From an uncultured Lachnospiraceae bacterium (GTDB lineage Bacteria > Bacillota > Clostridia > Lachnospirales > Lachnospiraceae), in assembly GCA_947589055.1 (NCBI GenBank), contig CANPZL010000008.1, positions 1-64,000 of the forward strand: DNA of 64,000 nt, read 5' to 3'. A program made the position numbers and the translations under genes. Positions 34,596 through 42,613 of the stretch are shown piece by piece; position 1 is the stretch's first letter, and each line of letters begins with the position of its first letter. The notes beneath the pieces were generated by a model. It saw only the letters and a list, made by a program, of their open reading frames with translations. It did not search any database and had not been told where the DNA came from.

Positions 34596-34676
34596 AGATG
34601 CTCCGTTTCTGTTGCAGGCTGCAAATTAAATTGCTTGCGTTGTCTTTTATTTTCGCTCCTGTGGGATTCTACAGCC

Positions 34677-34705
34677 ATCATGGCATAGGAAAAGGTTCCT
34701 GTCAA
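34677..34705 (-). promoter_or_regulatory. Promoter for the - strand RlmH-like gene
   Basis: On the - strand TTGACA (34705-34700) and CATGAT (34682-34677) are 17 bases apart, with TG before the -10 (extended form), about 82 bases before the start codon. The 210-base gap to the amidase holds this promoter and the leader, and nothing else was recognised. Confidence 0.6.
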
Positions 34706-34805
34706 TCAAAAGCCGTCTGAATAACTGTTCGTAGGACGGAGTGACGGTACAGGAAAGTTTTTTTGACTCCTGAATAATATGATAAAAAACAATAGGAGAA
34801 ACAAG

Positions 34806-35504
34806 ATGGGAAAGAAGGTTTTTTTGGGAGTTGGGCATGGAGGAAGTGATTCGGGAGCGATTGGAATTCTAGTGGAAAAGGAGATCAATCTGCGTATGGC
34901 ACTTGCCTGCCGGGATTATCTGACTGCACGGGGCGTGGAGGTAAAGCTTAGCCGGGAAACGGATGAAAAGGATCCCCTGACGGAAGAGATAAAGGAATGC
35001 AATGCGTTTGCACCGGACATAGCCGTTGACGTGCATAACAATTCCGGAGGCGGAAACGGATTTGAGGTTTATTATCATTATAAAGGCGGTTTAAGCAAAA
35101 CCCTTGCCGAGAATATTGAAAAAGAAGTAAAGGCGATCGGACAGAACAGCCGGGGCTGTAAGATTCGATTAAATGATTCCGGTACGGATTATTTTGGCTT
35201 TATCCGGGAAACCGTATGTCCGGCAGTTATATGTGAAGGCGTCTTTGTAGACAATGCTGCCGATGCGGCACAGGCGGATACAAGCGAAAAATGCAAACGA
35301 TTTGGGGAAGCCTATGCCAAAGGAATCTTAAAAACATTGGGAATTGCAGAAAATCCGTCTGCCGCATCCGATACAGAACCGACGACAGGAGGATCCGCTC
35401 AAAAGCTTTATTATGTCCAAGTGGGTGCATTTAAAGAGAAAAAAAACGCAGAAGCCCTGGTAACCGAATTAAAAAAAGAGGGCTATTCTGCATTTGTCAA
35501 ATGA
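34806..35504 (+). CDS. N-acetylmuramoyl-L-alanine amidase with half a SPOR domain
   Basis: Amidase_3 zinc enzyme that cuts between MurNAc and L-Ala. The start at 34806 follows TAGGAGAAACAAG. Zinc ligands are seen in GVGHGGSDSGA (His), LVEKEINL (Glu) and VDVHNNSGGGNG (His), with the catalytic Glu in ICEGVFVDN. There is no signal peptide. After a Ser/Thr-rich linker (about 185-200) comes a SPOR-like repeat, KLYYVQVGAFKEKKNAEA to the final SAFVK: about 35 residues, one of the two repeats in a full SPOR domain. It resembles mother-cell lysis amidase CwlC or a phage lysin. No prophage gene is near. The stop is nine bases from tRNA-Arg. Confidence 0.88.
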   Translation: MGKKVFLGVGHGGSDSGAIGILVEKEINLRMALACRDYLTARGVEVKLSRETDEKDPLTEEIKECNAFAPDIAVDVHNNSGGGNGFEVYYHYKGGLSKTLAENIEKEVKAIGQNSRGCKIRLNDSGTDYFGFIRETVCPAVICEGVFVDNAADAAQADTSEKCKRFGEAYAKGILKTLGIAENPSAASDTEPTTGGSAQKLYYVQVGAFKEKKNAEALVTELKKEGYSAFVK

Positions 35505-35513
35505 TAGATAAAA

Positions 35514-35585
35514 TGCACCAGATAGGAATCGAACCTACGCACCTGGCTCCGGAGGCCAGTGCTCTATCCACTGAGCTACTGGTGC
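35514..35585 (-). tRNA. tRNA-Arg (anticodon CCG)
   Basis: The - strand folds as a cloverleaf: acceptor GCACCAG/CTGGTGC, D-arm GCTC...GAGC, anticodon arm CTGGC-CTCCGGA-GCCAG with anticodon CCG (reads CGG), T-arm with TTCGATT loop, discriminator A. The CCA end is not encoded. It has its own promoter and a T-rich stretch after it on the - strand. Confidence 0.95.
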
Positions 35586-35595
35586 ATCAGTTGGT

Positions 35596-35624
35596 ATTAT
35601 AACCCATAAAATTGAAAAGTGCAA
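35596..35624 (-). promoter_or_regulatory. Promoter of tRNA-Arg
   Basis: On the - strand TTGCAC (35624-35619) and a perfect TATAAT (35601-35596) with 17 bases between, ending ten bases before the tRNA. Confidence 0.8.
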
Positions 35625-35631
35625 ACACTTA

Positions 35632-35660
35632 TTGATTTTTATTTTATGGTTTGTTAAAAT
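35632..35660 (+). promoter_or_regulatory. Promoter of the unknown membrane protein gene
   Basis: TTGATT (35632-35637) and TAAAAT (35655-35660) with 17 bases between and TG before the -10. It is back to back with the tRNA promoter, only seven bases apart. Confidence 0.6.
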
Positions 35661-35709
35661 ATCTGTGTTGTTATTGGGCAGGCTAAGGGCATGAAGGGGC
35701 AGAAGGATT

Positions 35710-36390
35710 ATGCAGGATAGCATTTGGAGGAAATGGAACCGTACATTTGACCGGATTCATTTACAGGATACAGAATTAAAGGCTGGAGGAGCCTCCGTTT
35801 TTATCAATCCGGCAGTAAAGCTGGCGGTAGGCTGGGCTGTATTTTTGATTGCCGCATTGCTGTTTTTGTTGATTGGAAAACCTTTTTCCGCTGCTTCCTA
35901 TGTTCCTTTTGAACGGAATCAATATCCGGAGATCAACTCGTTTGTAGAGAATTATCAGAAGGCTTATACAAACTGTGATCTTATGGTTCTAAGTACGATG
36001 GTGATGGATCCGGAGCAATTCAATGAAACGGAGCTGCAAAAAAGGAGAGAACTGGTTCAGGGATATTCCAATTTTGACTGTTATACAAAACCGGGGCTGG
36101 AAAAAGGTTCTTATGTAGTGTATGCAGTCATGAATACCCAGATTGCCGGTGTCAGCATACAGCCCTTAAGTCTTCATCGGTACTATCTGATTCCAAATGA
36201 ATACGGCGGCTTTTTGCTGGATAACCGTTCCGAAAGCAATCCGCAGCTGGATGCTTATCTGGATCGGATCGCACAGGATCCGGATGTAGAAGAACTGGTT
36301 GACCGGGTAAACCAGAATAATATGGAGTCGGCACAGTCGGACGAAGCACTCCGGGCATTTTACGAAAAGATCGGAGTAAGCATTGAATAA
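35710..36390 (+). CDS. Unknown single-pass membrane protein
   Basis: I do not recognise this 226-residue protein. It has a basic cytoplasmic N-terminus of about 37 residues, one membrane helix (about 38-56, LAVGWAVFLIAALLFLLIG) and an outside domain of about 165 residues. That domain has the pattern FVENYQKAYTNCDLMVLSTM, then SYVVYAVMNTQIAG and HRYYLIPNEYGGFLLDNR, which resembles an NTF2-like or SnoaL cone fold with a helix followed by long strands. The C-terminus is acidic. AGAAGGA precedes the ATG. It has its own promoter and terminator. A regulatory or envelope role is only a guess. Confidence 0.8.
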   Translation: MQDSIWRKWNRTFDRIHLQDTELKAGGASVFINPAVKLAVGWAVFLIAALLFLLIGKPFSAASYVPFERNQYPEINSFVENYQKAYTNCDLMVLSTMVMDPEQFNETELQKRRELVQGYSNFDCYTKPGLEKGSYVVYAVMNTQIAGVSIQPLSLHRYYLIPNEYGGFLLDNRSESNPQLDAYLDRIAQDPDVEELVDRVNQNNMESAQSDEALRAFYEKIGVSIE

Positions 36391-36402
36391 ATAAGCTATA
36401 TG

Positions 36403-36436
36403 GAGACGGGTTCCATACCCGTCTCTCTTGATATTT
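36403..36436 (+). terminator. Terminator after the unknown membrane protein gene
   Basis: GAGACGGG and CCCGTCTC form a perfect 8-bp stem with a seven-base loop, followed by a moderately T-rich stretch (TCTTGATATTTT). Nothing else was recognised before the next gene. Confidence 0.65.
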
Positions 36437-36507
36437 TATAAAAAGATATACACAGGCTGTCTGAATAAAGGCGGAACTGGCAGAAACAAGTATGGACGGG
36501 TTGATTT

Positions 36508-37257
36508 ATGACACAAGAAGGTATACGGATCAATAAATATTTGAGCGAATCCGGCGTCTGCTCCAGACGACAGGCGGATACCTATATCCGGGAAGGTCTG
36601 GTTCGGATCAATGATATGCCGGCAACGGTTGGTACACGGGTTTATCCCGGCGATCAGGTTTTTGTCCGGGACACGTTGGTAAAACCGCAGGAAAAGCGAC
36701 TGATCTTGGCATTTTATAAGCCGGAGGGACTGGTATGTTCCACGCAGGGACAGGGATCGGAAACGATCTGGGAATATCTAAAGTATCCGGTTCCCCTATA
36801 TTCCGTCGGAAGACTGGACAAGAACTCGGAAGGACTTTTGCTTTTGACCAATGACGGTGAGCTGGCAGATGCCATCAGCCGCTCCCGAAACCGGCATGAA
36901 AAGGAATATGAGGTATGGGTAAATAAACAGGTAAGCGCTGATTTTCTGGAACAGATGAAAAATGGGGTTCCAATCCTGGATACGGTAACCAGAAGATGCC
37001 GGGTCATGCAGACGGGTTCCAATTCCTTTCGTATTGTCTTAACGCAGGGATTAAACCGACAGATCCGCAGAATGTGTGAATATTGCGGATACCGGGTGCG
37101 GAAACTAAGGCGTGTACGGGTGATGAACATTACCTTAGACGGAATGAAACCCGGTGAATACCGGGAACTGACGGAGGCGGAGCGTTCCATGCTGAAAACG
37201 CTTCTGAAAAAAACAGGAAGCGACAGGGCTTCCAAGCAGGAAGTGAGAAAGAAATGA
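36508..37257 (+). CDS. rRNA pseudouridine synthase, RluF/RluB type
   Basis: This 249-residue enzyme has an S4 domain (RINKYLSESGVCSRRQAD) and a RsuA-family catalytic domain with GRLDKNSEGLLLLTNDG holding the catalytic Asp, KEYEVWV, and QGLNRQIRRMCEYCGYRV. The last motif (MCEYCGYRVRKLRRVRVMNI) is closest to RluF, which modifies 23S rRNA U2604. The C-terminus is basic. The stop overlaps the ligA start as ATGA, so the two are coupled. The exact target base is uncertain. Confidence 0.9.
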   Translation: MTQEGIRINKYLSESGVCSRRQADTYIREGLVRINDMPATVGTRVYPGDQVFVRDTLVKPQEKRLILAFYKPEGLVCSTQGQGSETIWEYLKYPVPLYSVGRLDKNSEGLLLLTNDGELADAISRSRNRHEKEYEVWVNKQVSADFLEQMKNGVPILDTVTRRCRVMQTGSNSFRIVLTQGLNRQIRRMCEYCGYRVRKLRRVRVMNITLDGMKPGEYRELTEAERSMLKTLLKKTGSDRASKQEVRKK

Positions 37258-39206
37258 AAGAACTGGAACGAATGAAAGAATTGGTTGCCTTGTTGAACCG
37301 GGCAGGACGGGCGTATTACCAGGAAGACCGGGAAATCATGAGCAATCGGGAATATGACGCTTTGTATGATGAGTTGACTGGACTGGAACGGGAAACCGGC
37401 GTAACTTTGGCAGACAGTCCTACGATTCATGTAGGCTACGAAGTCGTAAGCGAGTTGACGAAGGAGGTGCACCCTTCTCCTATGCTTTCGCTGGATAAGA
37501 CAAAGAGTGTAGAGGAACTGGCGGATTGGCTGGGAGAGCAGAAGGGACTGCTTTCATGGAAGCTGGACGGACTGACCGTCGTATTGACCTATCGGGACGG
37601 CATTTTGCAAAAGGCTGTGACACGGGGAAATGGAGAGATTGGTGAGGTGATTACCAACAATGCCAGAACCTTCCGCAATATACCCGGACGGATTCCTTAT
37701 TCTGGCGAATTGGTAGTACGAGGGGAAGCGGTTATCAAATATTCCGATTTTGAACGAATCAACGAAGGGATCGAGGACGTGGAGGCACGGTATAAGAATC
37801 CGAGAAACCTATGCAGCGGAACGGTGCGGCAGCTGAACAACCAGATCACTGCACAGCGGAATGTGTACTTTTATGTATTCAATCTGGTGGAGAAAGAGGA
37901 TATGGAGCTTCCTAATTCTGCTGAAAAACGGTTTCAATGGCTGGAACAGATGGGGTTTGAAGTGGTGGAGCATCAGCCGGTCACAGCGGAAACGATCAGA
38001 CAGGCGGTTCAGGATTTTTCCCATCGGATACAGGACAATGATATTCCCTCAGACGGTCTGGTACTGCTTTATGACGATATTGCGTATGGAAAAAGTCTTG
38101 GGGTAACAGCGAAATTCCCAAGAGATTCCATTGCTTTTAAATGGGCGGATGAAGTGGCGGTGACGCATCTGCGCTACATTGAATGGAGTCCTTCCCGTAC
38201 CGGGCTGATCAATCCGGTCGCAGTGTTTGATCCGGTAGAGTTAGAGGGAACCTCGGTCAGCCGTGCCAGTATGCATAATATCAGCATCTTAGAAAGCTTC
38301 CAGATGGGAGCAGGAGATGAAATCAGCGTATATAAAGCGAATATGATTATTCCCCAGGTGGCGGAAAATCATACCAGAAGCGGTACGATCGCTATACCGG
38401 AATACTGTCCGGCCTGCGGTGCTCCTACGGAGATACGACAGGTAAATGAAGGGAAGGCCCTGTATTGCACCAATGAATTCTGTAGTGCGAAAAAGCAGAA
38501 GCTGTTTAGCCATTTTGTATCCCGGAATGCCATGAACATTGAAGGACTGTCGGAGGCAACGATCGAGAAGTTTATCCATGAGGGATTTTTAAGGGATTTG
38601 TATGATATTTACCGGCTGGAACCATATCGTACACAAATAATACAGATGGAGGGATTTGGGGAACGATCCTACGAAAATCTACAGGCGTCTATTGAAGCCT
38701 CCCGTGTGACGACCCCTTCCCGATTCTTATACAGTTTGGGAATCATGAATATAGGAACTGCGACTGCAAGGCTGATCTGCCGGCATTTTCATGACCGGCT
38801 GGAGGTTATACAGGAAGCCAGACCGGAAGAATTGATAGAGATTGAAGGGGTAGGGGACGTCATTGCAAAATCCTTTGCTGCGTATTTCCAGAATCCGGAA
38901 AATCGGGAACGTATAAAGGAGCTGCAAAAGGAGATCCGATTTGAACAGGACAAGGAAGAGGAAGCACAGGTTTTTCAAGGCATACAGTTTGTGATCACAG
39001 GAAGCGTGACCCATTATCCCAACCGGGAAGCGGTAAAGGCGGTGATCGAGGCAAGAGGCGGTAAAGTGACAGGCTCTGTTACTGCGAAAACGGATTATCT
39101 GATCAACAATGATATTCATTCCAATTCTTCAAAGAATAAAAAGGCAAAGGAATTAGGAATTCCGATTATCTCTGAAGAAGAATTTATAACTATGCTGCAA
39201 GGCTAA
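37254..39206 (+). CDS. ligA: Divergent NAD-dependent DNA ligase
   Basis: LigA seals DNA nicks with NAD. The 650-residue protein has the full order: Ia domain (YDALYDELTGLE), adenylation domain with Lys103 in SWKLDG, OB fold (SRTGLINPVAVF, VSRASMHNI), four-Cys zinc finger (CPACG and YCTNEFC), helix-hairpin-helix repeats, and a BRCT domain (ITGSVTHYPNREAVKAVIEA). Several usually fixed positions differ: TRGNGEIGEVIT for TRGDGxxGEDVT, VVRGE for EVRGE, IAFKWA for IAYKFP, ANMIIPQV for AGDVIPxV, NIEGLSEAT for DIEGLG. It may be a second, specialised ligase. Confidence 0.87.
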   Translation: MKELERMKELVALLNRAGRAYYQEDREIMSNREYDALYDELTGLERETGVTLADSPTIHVGYEVVSELTKEVHPSPMLSLDKTKSVEELADWLGEQKGLLSWKLDGLTVVLTYRDGILQKAVTRGNGEIGEVITNNARTFRNIPGRIPYSGELVVRGEAVIKYSDFERINEGIEDVEARYKNPRNLCSGTVRQLNNQITAQRNVYFYVFNLVEKEDMELPNSAEKRFQWLEQMGFEVVEHQPVTAETIRQAVQDFSHRIQDNDIPSDGLVLLYDDIAYGKSLGVTAKFPRDSIAFKWADEVAVTHLRYIEWSPSRTGLINPVAVFDPVELEGTSVSRASMHNISILESFQMGAGDEISVYKANMIIPQVAENHTRSGTIAIPEYCPACGAPTEIRQVNEGKALYCTNEFCSAKKQKLFSHFVSRNAMNIEGLSEATIEKFIHEGFLRDLYDIYRLEPYRTQIIQMEGFGERSYENLQASIEASRVTTPSRFLYSLGIMNIGTATARLICRHFHDRLEVIQEARPEELIEIEGVGDVIAKSFAAYFQNPENRERIKELQKEIRFEQDKEEEAQVFQGIQFVITGSVTHYPNREAVKAVIEARGGKVTGSVTAKTDYLINNDIHSNSSKNKKAKELGIPIISEEEFITMLQG

Positions 39207-39274
39207 AAAGGGACTGGAAGATAGAGGAAAACAGGATACGGCAGAATGTTTGACGAAAGAAAGAAGGAATTTAT

Positions 39275-40183
39275 ATGCCAATACGCATTGATAATGATTT
39301 ACCGGTAAAGAAAATATTGGAGGCAGAAAATATATTCGTTATGGACGAGGATCGTGCCATGCGTCAGGACATTCGTCCTTTGTCTATTTTGATCTTAAAT
39401 CTGATGCCGCTGAAGGAGGATACGGAGCTTCAACTGATGCGGAGTCTTTCCAATACACCGTTACAGGTAAATATTACTCTGATCCGTACAGATTCCTATG
39501 AGGCTAAGAATGCGGCAAAGAACCATATGGAACGGTTTTATACGACTTTTGAGATGATCAAAGGGAAAAAATATGACGGGCTGATCATTACCGGTGCACC
39601 GGTAGAACAGATGGAGTTTGAAGAAGTGGAATACTGGAAGGAATTGACAAAGATCATGGACTGGTCGGAGAAAAATGTGACTTCGACCCTGCATATCTGC
39701 TGGGGGGCGCAAGCGGGCTTATACTATCGGTATGGCATCCAGAAAATCCGGCTTCCGGAGAAGATTTCCGGCGTATACAAGCATTACACCTTTCACAAGA
39801 AGACACCGTTGGTACGAGGATTTGATGATTCCTTTTTGGTTCCTCAGTCCAGATATACCGGGATCCGGCGGGAGGATATACAGGCGAATCCTCATCTGGA
39901 GATCGTTTCGGATTCCAAAGAAACAGGTCCCTATCTGATTATCGGCGACGGAGGAAAAAATATCTTTGTTACCGGGCATCCGGAGTATGACACCCTGACT
40001 TTGGATCTGGAATATAAGCGGGATTGTGGCCGGGGATTAAACCCGAAACTGCCGGTGAATTATTATCCGGAGGATGACTGTGAACAGCCGCCAATTAAGT
40101 CTTGGCGGTGCCATGCCAATACCCTTTATACCAACTGGCTGAATTACTATGTTTATCAGGAAACGCCATATGAGTGGCAGTAA
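39275..40183 (+). CDS. metA: Homoserine O-acetyltransferase, MetA type
   Basis: MetA activates homoserine for methionine synthesis. The 302-residue protein has ILNLMPLKEDTELQLMRSL, the nucleophile Cys142 in HICWGAQAG, HKKTPLVRGFDD and the His/Glu of GHPEYD. Residue 111 is Glu in TGAPVEQMEF; known MetA enzymes with Glu111 use acetyl-CoA while Gly111 goes with succinyl-CoA, so acetyltransferase is inferred. AAGAAGGAA precedes the ATG. No SAM riboswitch or T-box is in the short upstream gap. Confidence 0.94.
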   Translation: MPIRIDNDLPVKKILEAENIFVMDEDRAMRQDIRPLSILILNLMPLKEDTELQLMRSLSNTPLQVNITLIRTDSYEAKNAAKNHMERFYTTFEMIKGKKYDGLIITGAPVEQMEFEEVEYWKELTKIMDWSEKNVTSTLHICWGAQAGLYYRYGIQKIRLPEKISGVYKHYTFHKKTPLVRGFDDSFLVPQSRYTGIRREDIQANPHLEIVSDSKETGPYLIIGDGGKNIFVTGHPEYDTLTLDLEYKRDCGRGLNPKLPVNYYPEDDCEQPPIKSWRCHANTLYTNWLNYYVYQETPYEWQ

Positions 40184-40221
40184 CTGCTTAAAATCACGGA
40201 GGTTTTACAGGACTTTTTATA

Positions 40222-40249
40222 TTTACTTTTTGGAAAGCTATAGTATAAT
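40222..40249 (+). promoter_or_regulatory. Promoter before apt
   Basis: TTTACT (40222-40227) and a perfect TATAAT (40244-40249), 16 bases apart, about 95 bases before the gene. Confidence 0.6.
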
Positions 40250-40343
40250 AACCACAGCAAACCGAATATTATCAGGAATGCATAAATCATGTGTCAGTGA
40301 TGATGCTGATATGTAAAATTCAGAGAAGCAGAAAGGAAAAGTT

Positions 40344-40868
40344 ATGAAAAAACTGGAGGATTATATCATTACCATACCGGATTTTCCGGAACCCGGTATT
40401 CAATTCCGGGACGTTACAAGTGTTTTGCAGAATGGAGACGGGCTCTGCCTTGCAATCAACCGTCTTCAGGAATTGTTAGACGGAGTTTCGTTTGACGTGC
40501 TGGCGGGAACGGAATCCAGAGGATTTCTGTTCGGAATGCCCCTTGCCTATAATCTACATAAGCCCTTTGTACCGATCCGCAAAAAGGGAAAGCTGCCAAG
40601 AGAAACGGTTGCAAAGGAGTTTTCGCTGGAATACGGTACTGCAACGATCGAGATACATAAAGATGCGATCTTGCCGGGACAGAAGGTAGTATTGATCGAT
40701 GATCTGATCGCTACGGGCGGAACGATGAAAGCGGCGGCTGAGCTGGTGGAAGAATTAGGCGGCGAAGTGGTGAAGATGATCTTCCTCATCGAGCTTGCCG
40801 GGTTAAAGGCAAGAGAGATATTAAAGGATTATTCGATTGCCTCTGTCATTACCTATGAGGGTAAATGA
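40344..40868 (+). CDS. apt: Adenine phosphoribosyltransferase
   Basis: Apt salvages adenine to AMP with PRPP. The 174-residue protein has IPDFPEPGIQFRDVTSVL, TESRGFLFGMPLAY, the RKKGKLPRETV loop and the PRPP motif VVLIDDLIATGGTMKAA. Family length. In many Firmicutes apt lies beside relA; here aroC follows, with a gap of about 56 bases before its start. Confidence 0.96.
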   Translation: MKKLEDYIITIPDFPEPGIQFRDVTSVLQNGDGLCLAINRLQELLDGVSFDVLAGTESRGFLFGMPLAYNLHKPFVPIRKKGKLPRETVAKEFSLEYGTATIEIHKDAILPGQKVVLIDDLIATGGTMKAAAELVEELGGEVVKMIFLIELAGLKAREILKDYSIASVITYEGK

Positions 40869-40924
40869 TTTGTTATGTGAAGGGTTCTTGTCTTAATAAG
40901 ATAAAGGGCAGACAGGAGGATAAA

Positions 40925-42025
40925 ATGGCTGGTTCTATCTACGGAAAATTATTTCGGGTTTCAACATGGGGAGAATCCCACGGAAAAGGAGTGGGTGTGG
41001 TGATCGATGGCTGTCCGGCAGGACTTGCGCTTTCCGAGGCGGATGTGCAGAAGTATCTGGACCGCCGCAGGCCCGGTCAATCCAAATATGCAACTCCACG
41101 GAAAGAAACGGACACCGTAGAGATCTTATCCGGTATATTTGAAGGAAAAACAACGGGTACGCCGATTTCCATGATGATACGGAATGAAGCCCAGCAATCT
41201 AGGGATTACAGTGAGATTGCGAGTTACTATCGACCGGGACATGCGGATTTTACCTTTGACGAAAAGTATGGATTCCGGGATTACCGGGGCGGAGGACGGT
41301 CATCCGGCCGGGAAACTGTGGGCAGGGTGGCGGCAGGTGCGGTAGCGGCGAAGCTGTTGGAAGAACTTGGGATTACGCTTTTGACCTATACCCGTTCCAT
41401 TGGACCGATTTCCATTGACTACCGGAAGTTTGAACGGGGAGCGATCAGAGAAAACCCTCTGGCAATGCCGGACAGGGAAGCGGCGGAACAGGCAGGCGCT
41501 TATATTGAGGAAATGATGAAGGCACAGGATTCCGTAGGCGGTATCGTAGAATGTGTTGTTACCGGAATGCCGGCAGGCATTGGAGAAACGGTATTTGATA
41601 AGCTGGATGCCAATCTGGCAAAGGCGCTGGTCTCAATCGGGGCGGTTAAGGGATTTGAGATCGGAGACGGTATGGCAGTCGCTGCTGCGATCGGTTCCGA
41701 GAATAACGACGGGTTTCAGATCGAGCAGGGAAAAATAAAGAAACGGAGTAATCATGCAGGCGGAACCTTAGGCGGTATGAGCGATGGTTCGCCCATCGTC
41801 GTGCGTGCGGCATTTAAACCGACGCCTTCGATTCTTCATGAACAGCAGACAGTGAATCGGGCAGGAGAAGAGATCACAGTTTCCATTAAGGGAAGGCATG
41901 ATCCGGTTATCGTGCCAAGAGCGGTAGTAGTGGTAGAGGCCATGACTGCGTTGACCTTGATCGACAGCTGCATGGAACATATCTGTGCCAGACTAGACTG
42001 GCTGAAGCGCTTTTACCGTCCGTAA
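40925..42025 (+). CDS. aroC: Chorismate synthase
   Basis: AroC makes chorismate from EPSP with reduced FMN. The start at 40925 follows GACAGGAGG, and the protein begins MAGSIYGKLFRVSTWGESHG; a longer in-frame reading from 40865 overlaps apt without support. At 366 residues it has RRRPGQSKYATPRKE, SYYRPGHADFTFDEKYGFRD, RGGGRSSGRETVGRVAAGA and RHDPVIVPRAVVVVEAM. DAHP synthase of the same pathway is at 59589, not in this operon. Confidence 0.96.
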   Translation: MAGSIYGKLFRVSTWGESHGKGVGVVIDGCPAGLALSEADVQKYLDRRRPGQSKYATPRKETDTVEILSGIFEGKTTGTPISMMIRNEAQQSRDYSEIASYYRPGHADFTFDEKYGFRDYRGGGRSSGRETVGRVAAGAVAAKLLEELGITLLTYTRSIGPISIDYRKFERGAIRENPLAMPDREAAEQAGAYIEEMMKAQDSVGGIVECVVTGMPAGIGETVFDKLDANLAKALVSIGAVKGFEIGDGMAVAAAIGSENNDGFQIEQGKIKKRSNHAGGTLGGMSDGSPIVVRAAFKPTPSILHEQQTVNRAGEEITVSIKGRHDPVIVPRAVVVVEAMTALTLIDSCMEHICARLDWLKRFYRP

Positions 42026-42052
42026 CGCAACGAGAAAGTTTAAGAATCAGGG

Positions 42053-42081
42053 TTTACAAGCAGGCGGGAGTATGCTATGAT
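42053..42081 (+). promoter_or_regulatory. Promoter before rpsO
   Basis: TTTACA (42053-42058) and TATGAT (42076-42081), 17 bases apart, leaving a leader of about 80 bases before rpsO. Confidence 0.65.
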
Positions 42082-42089
42082 ATTCCCGT

Positions 42090-42160
42090 TGTTGAATTGA
42101 CCGGCACTGGGGTATCGGACACTCCGACCGTATCTTTGTGTGGGCCGTATAAGAAAAAGG
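42090..42160 (+). promoter_or_regulatory. Structured rpsO leader, possible S15 binding site
   Basis: The leader contains a TCGGA-CAC-TCCGA hairpin (42115-42127) flanked by segments (GGCAC about 42103 and GTGTGGGCC about 42138) that can pair imperfectly, giving a multi-branched form. S15 represses its own mRNA through such leaders in several bacteria. The fold here was judged by eye. Confidence 0.35.
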
Positions 42161-42169
42161 AGGAAAACT

Positions 42170-42436
42170 ATGATAACGACAGAACAGAAGGCAGCTATTG
42201 TTAAGGAATATGGACGTTCCGAGGGGGATACCGGTTCACCGGAGGTACAGGTAGCATTATTGACTGCAAGGATTAACGACCTGACCGAGCATTTTAAGGC
42301 GAATCCCCATGACCATCATTCCAGAAGAGGACTGTTAAAGATGGTAGGTCAGAGAAGAAATCTTCTTGCCTACTTAAAAAGAAAGGATATTAACCGTTAC
42401 AGAACTCTGATTGAGCGTTTAGGATTGAGAAAGTAA
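42170..42436 (+). CDS. rpsO: 30S ribosomal protein S15
   Basis: S15 nucleates the 30S platform. The start at 42170 follows AAAAAGGAGG and gives [20 protein letters not shown]. The 88-residue protein has [22 protein letters not shown] split over residues 17-38, [21 protein letters not shown] and ends LIERLGLRK, all family features. pnp follows after a terminator, the standard rpsO-pnp order. Confidence 0.97.
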   Translation: MITTEQKAAIVKEYGRSEGDTGSPEVQVALLTARINDLTEHFKANPHDHHSRRGLLKMVGQRRNLLAYLKRKDINRYRTLIERLGLRK

Positions 42437-42442
42437 GAAAGA

Positions 42443-42480
42443 AAGGACTATGTATCCGATTTGGATGCATAGTCCTTTTT
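42443..42480 (+). terminator. Terminator between rpsO and pnp
   Basis: AAGGACTATGTATCC and GGATGCATAGTCCTT pair over about 15 bases with one mismatch, loop GATTT, followed by TTT. Confidence 0.88.
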
Positions 42481-42501
42481 GGAATCCAAGTCGTTCCCAT
42501 C

Positions 42502-42530
42502 TTGTTTTTTTAATATATTTGTGCTAAAAT
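42502..42530 (+). promoter_or_regulatory. Promoter before pnp
   Basis: TTGTTT (42502-42507) and TAAAAT (42525-42530), 17 bases apart, with TG before the -10. The expected start of transcription (about 42537) falls just before the leader hairpin. Confidence 0.6.
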
Positions 42531-42540
42531 GTTTTCGATT

Positions 42541-42613
42541 GTGTAAGACGATACCGAGACTGCTGAAAAGGTCATTTATAAATGGGTTTTTCAGTTGTTT
42601 CGGTGTCTTATAC
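42541..42613 (+). promoter_or_regulatory. Long hairpin at the 5' end of the pnp mRNA
   Basis: GTGTAAGAC-GAT-ACCGA (42541 on) pairs with TCGGTGTCTTATAC (ends 42613), leaving GAT bulged. An inner stem CTGAAAA/TTTTCAG and a top CATTTATAAATG complete one 73-base hairpin ending 15 bases before the ribosome site. In E. coli a leader hairpin cut by RNase III lets PNPase repress itself; a similar role is inferred. Confidence 0.65.

Noticed and set aside
36714..37472. Long open frame on the - strand (252 codons)
   Set aside because: It lies opposite rluF-like and ligA, which have clear homology. The translation is Ser/Arg/Phe-rich, has no ribosome site and crosses two genes, so it is a shadow frame.
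39207..39274. SAM riboswitch or T-box before metA
   Set aside because: The gap is only 68 bases and shows no such structure.
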